Shown here piece after piece: positions 6,819 through 12,413 of a DNA stretch of 12,413 nucleotides. The stretch comes from a bacterium (GTDB taxonomy: Bacteria > Muiribacteriota > Ozemobacteria > Ozemobacterales > Ozemobacteraceae): positions 1 to 12,413 of the forward strand of contig JACPTH010000547.1 in assembly GCA_016192885.1 (NCBI GenBank), read 5' to 3'. Every line of letters starts with the position of its first letter. Position 1 is the first letter of the stretch. Under the pieces are notes generated by a model, which did not search any database, was not told the origin of the DNA, and saw only the letters and a list, made by a program, of their open reading frames with translations. The position numbers were made by a program, and so were the translations under genes.

Positions 6819-8255
6819 ATGAAGGAAAAACTCCAAAAAATTGTTGATTTCGCCAAGAACCATGGAGCGAAATATGCCGACGTCCGCTTCCTGGCCAATG
6901 AAGAGGAAAATCTTGCCGTTAAAAATGGCCGCGTTGATGGGTTGGTAAAGGCTGAAAACCAGGGTTTTGGGGTCCGAGTTCTACTTAACGGTTCCTGGGG
7001 TTTTAGTAGCAGCCCCGATATAAATCAGTGGGAAACTGTCGTGGGTGAGGCGCTTCAAATCGCCAAATCTTCAAATCTTTCTCCGCGCGAAGGCGGAATT
7101 CGATATCCTTTAATGAAACCAATAACCGATCATTATCAAACTCCGTTTGAGGAAGACCCCTTTTTGATTCCTCTTGAGCGGAAACTCGAATTGATGATGG
7201 AAACCGATGCGGCAATTCGAAAGGTCAAGGAAATTAAGGTTGCTATTACCTCTTTCGAATTCATTCGTCAAACAAAATTCTTCGCAAATACCGAAGGGTC
7301 ATTTATCAAGCAAACCCTCATGGAATCAGGCGGAGGGTTTGAATGTACGGCGGTCGGGCAAGGCGAAGTCCAAAAGCGTAGTTTTCCTAATGCTTTCGGA
7401 AGACAACAACTTACGGGGGGCTTTGAGCACATTCGAGCCATGAATCTCCCAGGAAATGCGGAACGCGTCGCCTCGGAATGCGTAGCATTGCTTTCCGCTC
7501 CTCAATGCCCGTCCACCGTGACTACGATTATTCTTGACCCCACCCAATTGGCTCTTCAAATTCATGAGTCATGCGGACATCCTATAGAACTTGATAGAGT
7601 GTTTGGGATGGAAGCTAGTTTCGCCGGAACTTCCTTTCTGACTCCGGAGAAGATGGGAAAATTTCAATATGGCTCTGATATCGTTAACATTTATCAAGAT
7701 GGAACCGTAAGGAATGGCCTTGGAACCTATGGTTATGACGATGATGGGATCCCAACCTCCCGAACCGATATTGTAAAAAATGGAGTTTTCCAAGGTTATT
7801 TATCGAATCGGGAAACAGCCGCCGAGCTTGAGCTTGAGAGCTGCGGAGCAAATCGGGCGTCAAGCTGGGATAGAATTCCTATCGTTCGAATGACAAATGT
7901 TAACTTGTCCCCAGGAACCTGGAGTTTTGAAGATTTAATTGAAGATACAAAAGAGGGTTTGTACCTGATCACCAACAAATCTTGGTCGATTGATGACAAA
8001 AGATTGAACTTTCAATTCGGAACGGAATTGGCTTACGAAATTAAGAACGGGAAATTGGGACGAATGTTTAAAAATGCGACATATACCGGAATTACCCCGG
8101 AATTTTGGAGAAATTGCGATGCTATTTGCAACCAGAGCCACTGGGGCCTATGGGGAACTCCAAATTGCGGGAAAGGGCAACCCATGCAGGAAGCTCATGT
8201 AGGCCATGGGTGCTCTCCGGCAAGGTTCCGAAACGTTCGCGTGGGGGTGGCATAA
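6819..8255 (+). CDS. tldD: TldD-family metalloprotease, catalytic subunit
   Basis: TldD pairs with TldE (PmbA) to form a cytoplasmic zinc protease. It degrades unfolded peptides and, in E. coli, trims microcin B17 and degrades the antitoxin CcdA. This 478-residue protein has the family's length. It carries the HExxxH zinc motif as HESCGH (H249, E250, H254) followed by PIELD. Near the C-terminus is NCGKGQPMQ, where C450 fits the third zinc ligand, then the usual VGHG and final VRVGVA strand. The N-terminal domain has ADVRF and VKAENQGFGVRVL, typical of the family. GAAGGGG lies 7 nt before the ATG. The stop is separated from the tldE start by one base, so translation is probably coupled. No peptide precursor gene or toxin-antitoxin pair is seen nearby, so general proteolysis is as likely as peptide maturation. 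Confidence 0.95.
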   Translation: MKEKLQKIVDFAKNHGAKYADVRFLANEEENLAVKNGRVDGLVKAENQGFGVRVLLNGSWGFSSSPDINQWETVVGEALQIAKSSNLSPREGGIRYPLMKPITDHYQTPFEEDPFLIPLERKLELMMETDAAIRKVKEIKVAITSFEFIRQTKFFANTEGSFIKQTLMESGGGFECTAVGQGEVQKRSFPNAFGRQQLTGGFEHIRAMNLPGNAERVASECVALLSAPQCPSTVTTIILDPTQLALQIHESCGHPIELDRVFGMEASFAGTSFLTPEKMGKFQYGSDIVNIYQDGTVRNGLGTYGYDDDGIPTSRTDIVKNGVFQGYLSNRETAAELELESCGANRASSWDRIPIVRMTNVNLSPGTWSFEDLIEDTKEGLYLITNKSWSIDDKRLNFQFGTELAYEIKNGKLGRMFKNATYTGITPEFWRNCDAICNQSHWGLWGTPNCGKGQPMQEAHVGHGCSPARFRNVRVGVA

Positions 8256-8256
8256 T

Positions 8257-9597
8257 ATGTTTGGAAAAGAACGTTGTGAAGCAATCCTAAAAGATGTACT
8301 TTTGCGTTTGAAAGCCGCCGATGAAGCGCAGGTAACCGTGTTTAGCAGCGAGGCTGGTTTAACCCGCTTTGCCTGTAATTACATTCATCAAAACACTTTT
8401 GAACGGGACGGAAAGGTCATGGTTAGGGTGGTCTTGGGGAAGAGAATTGGCCACGCTTCCACGAATCGCGTTGATGAAGAAGGGTTGAATCGCTTGGTCG
8501 AACGCGCCTTTCAAATCGCCAAGTTGTCTGAAGAAGATCCTGATTTTGGGGGCCTTCCCGAACCTCAAAGCGTTTCACTTATTGATTCGTTCCGCTTATC
8601 AACGGAACGCTATACTCCTGAGAAAAAAGCCCTTGCGATTGGCGAATTAATTAAAAAAGCCAAATCCAAAGGCTTCGTGGCTTCAGGGGCGTTTGAAACC
8701 GGATTGCGCGAAATAGGAATCGCCAACTCCAAAGGGGTTTTTCTATACCATCCTGTTACCGTTGCGGATTTTAGCACGGTAGTAATGTCGGATGATAGTT
8801 CGGGGTTTGCTAATCGTAGTTCAATAGATGTTCACGATCTTGATGTTCCTTCTCTTGCACAAAGAGCGATCGAAAAAACCGAGCTCAGCCGTCATCCAAT
8901 CGAAGTTTCTCCCGGTGATTATCCCGTCGTATTGGAAGAAAACGCGGTTGAAACGCTTGTGAGCTTCCTAGGTTTCATAGGCTTCAATGGAATGGCTGTT
9001 CGGGAGGGAAGAAGTTTCCTTGTCGAAAACCAAGGTTCCCAAGTCGCGAATCCATCAATTAACATTTGGGACAACGGGTCCGACAGGCGCGGCCTTGTTC
9101 GTCCGTTTGATTTCGAGGGAGTTCCAAAACAGCGAGTTGAACTTATTTCAAAAGGCGTTGCGGTAGGTGCCGTTTGGGATTCCTATAACTCACGTCTTGC
9201 AAAGGTTAAAAATACCGGTCATGCCCTCCCCTCGACGAGTAGCTATGGGCCGGTGCCTTTAAATATGTTTATGGGGGCGGGTGATTGTCCAAAGTCTGAC
9301 TTGGCGAAAGGAATAAAAAGGGGAATTTGGGTGACACGGTTCCATTATACAAACCTCCTTCATCAAAAAAAGACCCTTATTACCGGCATGACTCGTGATG
9401 GAACTTTCCTGATCGAAAATGGAGTAATTACTCGCGGGGTGAAAAACTTTCGGTTTACCAATTCTATCTTGTCCGCGCTTAACAATGTTGAAGCTTTATC
9501 CACGGAAGCAACTTCTTTTATTGATTCTTGGGGAAGCATTTGCGTTCCGGCCGCAAGACTAAGCTCATTTACCTTTAGCGGAAAGACGGATTTTTAA
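8257..9597 (+). CDS. tldE: TldE/PmbA-family subunit of the TldD/TldE protease
   Basis: This is the non-catalytic partner that completes the TldD/TldE heterodimer. The 446-residue protein lacks HExxxH, as expected. Family features include VMVRVVLGKRIGHAST near the N-terminus, PGDYPVVLEENAVETLVSFL in the middle, NTGHALPSTSSYGPVPLNMF, and the C-terminal VTRFHYTNLL then GTFLIENGVITRGVKNFRF. I chose the ATG at 8257: it lies one base after the tldD stop, and gggggtgg (8243-8250) is a suitable ribosome site 6 nt upstream. An in-frame ATG at 8206 would add 17 residues, but they overlap the tldD C-terminus and look like its shadow. The pair ends at a strong terminator 8 bp downstream. Confidence 0.94.
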   Translation: MFGKERCEAILKDVLLRLKAADEAQVTVFSSEAGLTRFACNYIHQNTFERDGKVMVRVVLGKRIGHASTNRVDEEGLNRLVERAFQIAKLSEEDPDFGGLPEPQSVSLIDSFRLSTERYTPEKKALAIGELIKKAKSKGFVASGAFETGLREIGIANSKGVFLYHPVTVADFSTVVMSDDSSGFANRSSIDVHDLDVPSLAQRAIEKTELSRHPIEVSPGDYPVVLEENAVETLVSFLGFIGFNGMAVREGRSFLVENQGSQVANPSINIWDNGSDRRGLVRPFDFEGVPKQRVELISKGVAVGAVWDSYNSRLAKVKNTGHALPSTSSYGPVPLNMFMGAGDCPKSDLAKGIKRGIWVTRFHYTNLLHQKKTLITGMTRDGTFLIENGVITRGVKNFRFTNSILSALNNVEALSTEATSFIDSWGSICVPAARLSSFTFSGKTDF

Positions 9598-9604
9598 GAG
9601 AATA

Positions 9605-9640
9605 AAGATTCGCGGGGGGAACAAAACCCTCGCGAATCTT
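9605..9640. terminator. Bidirectional Rho-independent terminator
   Basis: A 14-bp stem pairs 9605-9618 with 9627-9640 (aagattcgcggggg with ccctcgcgaatctt), with one G-U pair and an 8-nt loop. A T-rich tract (9639-9654, ttttgtttattttttatt-like) follows for the plus-strand tldD-tldE transcript. On the minus strand the stem is followed by a weaker tttattctctt run. It lies in the 54-bp gap between two convergent genes and probably stops both. Confidence 0.92.
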
Positions 9641-9651
9641 TTGTTTATTTT

Positions 9652-10671
9652 TTATTCCAAATCCCCGATTTTGATTACCACTTTCCCAAAGTGGGACCCG
9701 CTTTTCAAATAACGATATGCTTCCTTCGTTTCGGAAAAACGAAAAACACGGTCAACCGCCGGGCGAATTTTATTGATTTCAATCGCTTTATTCATTTCCT
9801 TAAACATTGTTCTTGAGCCCACATGTATTCCCTGTATTCTTACGCATTTCATGACGGTTTGCATTGGGTTTACCTCTCCAAAAGCTCCGCTCAAAACCCC
9901 GATCAAGGAAATGTGTCCGCCCATCCGAACGGCTTTTAAAGATTTTCCTAATGTCCCCGCGCCTCCTACTTCTATAACTTGGTCCACTCCTTTTTTTTGA
10001 GTTAACTCCCAAACCCGGTTCTCCCAGTTGGGTTGCGATTTGTAATTTATTACTTCATTCGCTCCCATAACTTTTAAATGTTCCATCTTGTTTTGGCTTC
10101 CGGTCGTTGAAATAACCTTTGCTCCGGAGGCTTTCGCAAACTGAAGCGCAAATATCGAAACCCCGCCCGTTCCGAGGGTAAGGACCGTTTGTCCGCAAGT
10201 TAGGCGCCCGCTTTTCAAGGCGTGCCAAGCTGTCAACGCGGCACAAGGAAGGGTTGAAGCCTCCTCAAAACTAAGATCCTTGGGAAACTCAATTAGCCCT
10301 TCCTCACGAAAAATTACGTATTCCGATAACACCCCGTCAATAGCCCCTCCCAATGCAGTTTTTGGGGCATTTTCAGAGATATCCCCCGAGTCCCAATCTT
10401 GGAAAAATGTTCCTACCACCCGGTCCCCAAGCTTCCAGCGCGATACTCCCGGCCCAAGCTCGCAAACTTCGCCGGCTCCATCAGAGATTGGAACCAAGGG
10501 CAAGGAAACCTCGTGAGTATAGTTCCCTTCTACGACCAAAAGATCGCGATAATTCAAGGACGCTGCTCTCATCTGGACGAGAACTTGACCGTGCCTTGGC
10601 CTTGGGACGCCGCGCTCTGAAAGCTTTAAACGATCAATACCAAACTCGCTTTCAATACTGAAGTAACGCAT
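9652..10671 (-). CDS. Zinc-free MDR-family NAD(P)-dependent oxidoreductase
   Basis: A 339-residue medium-chain dehydrogenase/reductase, probably NAD(P)H-linked and acting on an unknown alcohol, aldehyde or quinone in the cytoplasm. The N-terminal GroES-like domain has AASLNYRDLL (36-45), where zinc enzymes carry the catalytic Cys, so catalytic zinc is not expected. LVPISDGAGEVCELGPGVSR (59-78) and GDRVVGTF follow. The hinge is LPCAALTAWHAL (141-152). The Rossmann loop is GTGGVSIFALQFAK (167-180). GGAGTLGKSLKAVRMGG and the C-terminal HFGKVVIKIG complete it. The pattern closely fits the MDR7-type subfamily (zinc-independent alcohol dehydrogenase-like). The substrate cannot be assigned. A strong ribosome site AGAGGAG (10679-10685 on the opposite strand) lies 7 nt before the ATG. 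It is separated from upstream rsmA by 168 bp with its own promoter candidate, so is probably expressed separately. Confidence 0.93.
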   Translation of the reverse strand: MRYFSIESEFGIDRLKLSERGVPRPRHGQVLVQMRAASLNYRDLLVVEGNYTHEVSLPLVPISDGAGEVCELGPGVSRWKLGDRVVGTFFQDWDSGDISENAPKTALGGAIDGVLSEYVIFREEGLIEFPKDLSFEEASTLPCAALTAWHALKSGRLTCGQTVLTLGTGGVSIFALQFAKASGAKVISTTGSQNKMEHLKVMGANEVINYKSQPNWENRVWELTQKKGVDQVIEVGGAGTLGKSLKAVRMGGHISLIGVLSGAFGEVNPMQTVMKCVRIQGIHVGSRTMFKEMNKAIEINKIRPAVDRVFRFSETKEAYRYLKSGSHFGKVVIKIGDLE

Positions 10672-10703
10672 GAAAATGCTCCTCTCAAATTATTTTCTTT
10701 CTC

Positions 10704-10751
10704 CCCACAGTGGGTTACTTTTAAAAATATCCGATTTAAACTTTTTTTCAA
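10704..10751 (-). promoter_or_regulatory. Promoter of the MDR gene with a small palindrome downstream
   Basis: On the minus strand TTGAAA (10746-10751, 5 of 6) precedes TATTTT (10724-10729, 4 of 6) by 16 bp. Just past the predicted start lies the 11-bp palindrome CCCACTGTGGG (10704-10714), between the start site and the ribosome site. It could be an operator or a short leader hairpin. The half-sites are short, so chance is possible. Confidence 0.4.
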
Positions 10752-10781
10752 GAATTCTAAGGTTAATTTTCGGACAACTAG

Positions 10782-10835
10782 CTTGCACGGGTTGAAACCT
10801 GAAGCTTCCCAAAATTTTTCAGGAATGCGTGCAAG
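10782..10835. repeat. Nested inverted repeat after the rsmA stop
   Basis: Outer arms CTTGCACG (10782-10789) and CGTGCAAG (10828-10835) match over 8 bp. Inside them CCTGAA (10798-10803) and TTCAGG (10818-10823) match over 6 bp. The structure begins 4 bp after the rsmA stop codon on the minus strand. No U-run follows on either strand, so it is not a classical terminator. It may be a 3' mRNA structure, a Rho-assisted stop or a small repeat unit. Confidence 0.45.
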
Positions 10836-10839
10836 AGTT

Positions 10840-11658
10840 TCATAGTCCGCTTGAAAGAAAAATCAATTCTTCCAATTTAATTTCTTCTCCGCGAATTTTT
10901 GGGGTTAGTTTAAGACTTTCAAACCTTTCCTGCCAAGAGGGAACAACATTTGGAAAGGACTTTTTTAGCAACGGAATGGCCATTTTCCTTCGATTTCCAA
11001 ACATAATCGAAGCCAGGGATCTGGCTGCTTCCCGTATTTTTCGTTCAGATTTTGAAAGTTGAAGGGGAACAAGTTCAATTAAGGAGCTATAGACCAAAGG
11101 GGATGGGAAAAAACTATCCGGAGAGAATTCGGGGCCATAAACTATCTTTGCGAACAATTGTACGGAGGCGGAAAAAAAACCGTAATCTTTGCTCCCTGGT
11201 AATGCAAATGCCTTTCTGGCAACTTCCTTTTGGAGTACAAAAATCATTTTAGCTGGTGAAGGGTCTAACCTTAGAAATTTTTGTACAATTGCGGAACCGC
11301 AGTAATACGGAAGGTTTCCGCAAACCAACAACCTCTTGTTTTCGGGAAATAGAGATTGTAGATCAATTTTCAAAACATCTCCCCAAAGGGACACGACATT
11401 TGGGTGCTCCTCTGAAATAGCTTCTAAGAAAGGTTTAAACCTTGTATCAATTTCAAACACAAACAATTCTTTGGAAATAGGGGCAAGAACTTTGGTTAAG
11501 TTCCCTAACCCAGGGCCAATTTCCCAAACCTGGTCGTCCGAGGAAACTCCAAGTCGTTTTACAACCTCTGAAAGGAGATTACTGTTCTGGCAAAAATGTT
11601 GTCCTAGCGATTTCTTAGGGTAAATTGATAGGGTTTTTCCCGCGCGCCTGATTTTCAT
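10840..11658 (-). CDS. rsmA: 16S rRNA (adenine1518-N6/adenine1519-N6)-dimethyltransferase
   Basis: RsmA (KsgA) uses S-adenosylmethionine to dimethylate two adjacent adenines in the 3' hairpin of 16S rRNA during late small-subunit assembly. The 272-residue protein has the family's order of motifs: KKSLGQHFCQN (15-25; GQNF in most relatives), the SAM loop EIGPGLGNLT (46-55), acidic FEID (68-71), GDVLKIDL (93-100), the adenine-binding NLPYY (115-119), VLQKEVARK (141-149) and FPSPLVYSSLIEL (184-196). The C-terminal helical lobe has FGNRRKMAIPLL (220-231). I prefer the ATG at 11658; a TTG two codons upstream at 11664 is possible. No clear ribosome site precedes either, and the leader abuts the inverted-repeat element, which may have displaced or supplied the promoter. 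The nearest upstream gene on the same strand is the PNPOx-like one, 439 bp away. Confidence 0.96.
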   Translation of the reverse strand: MKIRRAGKTLSIYPKKSLGQHFCQNSNLLSEVVKRLGVSSDDQVWEIGPGLGNLTKVLAPISKELFVFEIDTRFKPFLEAISEEHPNVVSLWGDVLKIDLQSLFPENKRLLVCGNLPYYCGSAIVQKFLRLDPSPAKMIFVLQKEVARKAFALPGSKDYGFFSASVQLFAKIVYGPEFSPDSFFPSPLVYSSLIELVPLQLSKSERKIREAARSLASIMFGNRRKMAIPLLKKSFPNVVPSWQERFESLKLTPKIRGEEIKLEELIFLSSGL

Positions 11659-11670
11659 TTTCAAGTTTTA

Positions 11671-11958
11671 TTCAAGTGGACTTCGCACTTTTTTCAAAGA
11701 AGGTTTTGCGGTTTTCGCGGAAAGACATTAGTGGAGCTGACCGAAATGCACTGCAAGCGAATCCCAAGGCTTGCCATAGCCATCCAGGAAGGATGGCTAC
11801 CCCGCAGATCGCCATGGATGGCGATTCGAAGGGGTACCCCGAAGGGTTTTGGCAAAAGCTTGGAGGTGAGCTGGAAGTTATCATTTCGAGTTAGCGTAAC
11901 GAAGTCTTGGAGCGAATTCCGCAAAACCCAACCCAAAAAGTGCGAAACTTAACTTCAA
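11671..11958. mobile_element. MITE/REP-like non-coding element with terminal inverted repeats
   Basis: The left end (11682-11693, ttcgcacttttt) and right end (11935-11946) are perfect 12-bp inverted copies. Further in, ggttttgcgg (11702-11711) is inverted at 11919-11928. Weaker matches (ttcaagt/ttgaagt) extend both ends. Inside lie consecutive palindromes: gcaagc/gcttgc flanking about ten bases, a 9-bp stem tagccatcc/ggatggcta (11777-11785 and 11791-11799), atcgccat/atggcgat (11808-11815 and 11818-11825), and ggggtacccc (11831-11840). No transposase-sized gene is present. The short open frames on both strands come from the palindromes. It fills most of the rsmA-PNPOx spacer, and an end-only relic sits at 6683-6719. 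No clear target-site duplication was found. A REP-like structured repeat is the main alternative. Confidence 0.6.
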
Positions 11959-12084
11959 TATAGATTGATTAACTTGCAAAATATTCGAAAGCCCGCTTTT
12001 TTCAAAACAATTTTCAATTACCTTGATTGTAACTATATTATTCAAGAATATTCGCCGCAAAAGTTTATGTCCGAGGTGTCACCA
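11959..12084. other. AT-rich spacer downstream of the PNPOx-like gene
   Basis: With the element beside it, this forms the 439-bp gene-free stretch between rsmA and the PNPOx-like gene. It is AT-rich with short runs such as ttcaagaatattcg, and I see no gene, RNA or convincing terminator. Any rsmA promoter must lie here or inside the element. Confidence 0.4.
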
Positions 12085-12108
12085 CCCCCTCACCCCTCTA
12101 CCCCTCCC
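12085..12108 (-). other. G-quadruplex motif spanning a stop codon
   Basis: The minus strand reads four guanine tracts of 3, 4, 4 and 5 bases (12106-12108, 12101-12104, 12093-12096, 12085-12089) with loops of 1, 4 and 3 nt. The first tracts encode the last Trp-Glu-Gly codons of the PNPOx-like gene, and the TAG stop begins the second loop. It fits the standard G3+N1-7 pattern. It could fold in the mRNA 3' end or in the template and influence termination or mRNA stability. Confidence 0.6.
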
Positions 12109-12413
12109 AAACCTCCGTTTTTTCCATCGTCACGTATTCGATTCTGTATGGTTCAACCTTTACGATCGCGTAATTGGGGTCTTCATTCCCCTTAAAATAG
12201 TTTTTTAAATCGTCCGTCCACTTTTCTTTTTTCAGTTTTGCATCGGTTGAAACTTTTGCCTTACCTTGGATTTGAAGATAGTTTCCCATTTCATCCATGC
12301 TGTCCACCCCTAAGGTGAGGTGAACCTCCGGATTTTTCTTTATGTGTTTAACCTTTCTGGAATCTAAATGAGTCGCGAAACAAAGATCCATTGCATTTCC
12401 GTCCGATTTAGTC
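12098..12413 (-). CDS. PNPOx-like (general stress protein 26-type) flavoprotein, N-terminus cut by the window edge
   Basis: The frame is open to the right edge, beyond the first visible ATG at 12391; the residues before it (TKSDGNA) continue the domain, so the true start lies outside the window. The visible 104 residues fit the C-terminal two thirds of a split-barrel pyridoxamine-5'-phosphate-oxidase-like domain. A strand and loop LCFATHLDSRKVKHIKKNPE match the family's faT..xSxKxxxIxxNPxV motif. Next come GNYLQIQGKAKVSTD, then KEKWTDDLKNYFKGNEDPNY and the closing strand VKVEPYRIEYV. Stress protein 26-type members bind flavin (FMN/FAD) or heme-like cofactors in the cytoplasm, and most have no proven reaction. 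The gene ends in a G-quadruplex-forming sequence. rsmA lies downstream on the same strand, but the inverted-repeat element in between makes co-transcription doubtful. Confidence 0.85.
   Translation of the reverse strand, partial: TKSDGNAMDLCFATHLDSRKVKHIKKNPEVHLTLGVDSMDEMGNYLQIQGKAKVSTDAKLKKEKWTDDLKNYFKGNEDPNYAIVKVEPYRIEYVTMEKTEVWEG

Noticed and set aside
8206..8256. Upstream ATG as the tldE start
   Set aside because: The extra 17 residues overlap the tldD C-terminus. The ATG at 8257 has a proper ribosome site and one-base spacing from the tldD stop.
10353..10661. 102-codon plus-strand frame
   Set aside because: It is opposite the well-supported MDR gene, with Pro/Arg-rich translation typical of antisense frames.
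11676..11952. Several 70-80 codon open frames on both strands
   Set aside because: They lie entirely in the inverted-repeat element. Their overlap on both strands comes from the palindromes, with no family resemblance or ribosome sites.

Overview
This is a bacterial chromosomal window. It has Shine-Dalgarno-type ribosome sites, some TTG starts, sigma70-like promoters and a clear Rho-independent terminator. Base composition is moderately AT-rich. The genes are mostly house-keeping or accessory and point to no single phylum. The C-x2-C...C-x2-D zinc ribbon plus PEGA plus formylglycine-generating-enzyme (FGE) protein, and the LuxE/LuxC/PaaK-like fusion, would suit an uncultivated Gram-negative or candidate-phylum lineage. 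I cannot name it from sequence alone.

Left part (1-2036, minus strand): two damaged genes in a row. The first (1-761, running off the left edge) reads through two overlapping frames and needs a -1 shift near 450. The second (844-2036) encodes a secreted or membrane-anchored zinc-ribbon/PEGA/FGE-like protein. It has lost about 24 codons of the FGE core and is out of frame, yet keeps a good promoter (2066-2094).

Centre-left (2344-6665, plus strand): a 1041-residue protein that reads as a LuxE-like, then LuxC-like, then PaaK-like fusion. These are the three families that activate and reduce acyl groups. The hallmark catalytic motifs look lost in each part: no SGT-type P-loop is visible in either ligase part, and Asp sits where the LuxC catalytic Cys should be. 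It appears to be a large pseudoenzyme and is the most unusual object in the window. A family 4 glycosyltransferase follows 59 bp downstream, probably co-transcribed.

Centre (6819-9597, plus strand): a tight tldD-tldE operon for the TldD/TldE metalloprotease, ending in a strong hairpin terminator (9605-9640). That terminator is shared with the convergent gene on the minus strand.

Right part (9652-12413, minus strand): an MDR-family zinc-free oxidoreductase with its own promoter, the 16S rRNA dimethyltransferase RsmA, and the C-terminal part of a pyridoxamine-5'-phosphate-oxidase-like (stress protein 26-type) flavoprotein cut by the right edge. Between the last two lies a roughly 280-bp non-coding element with imperfect terminal inverted repeats and several internal palindromes (MITE/REP-like). 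A collapsed relic of it lies at 6683-6719. A four-tract G-quadruplex motif straddles the stop codon of the last gene.

No tRNA, rRNA, CRISPR array or transposase gene was seen.
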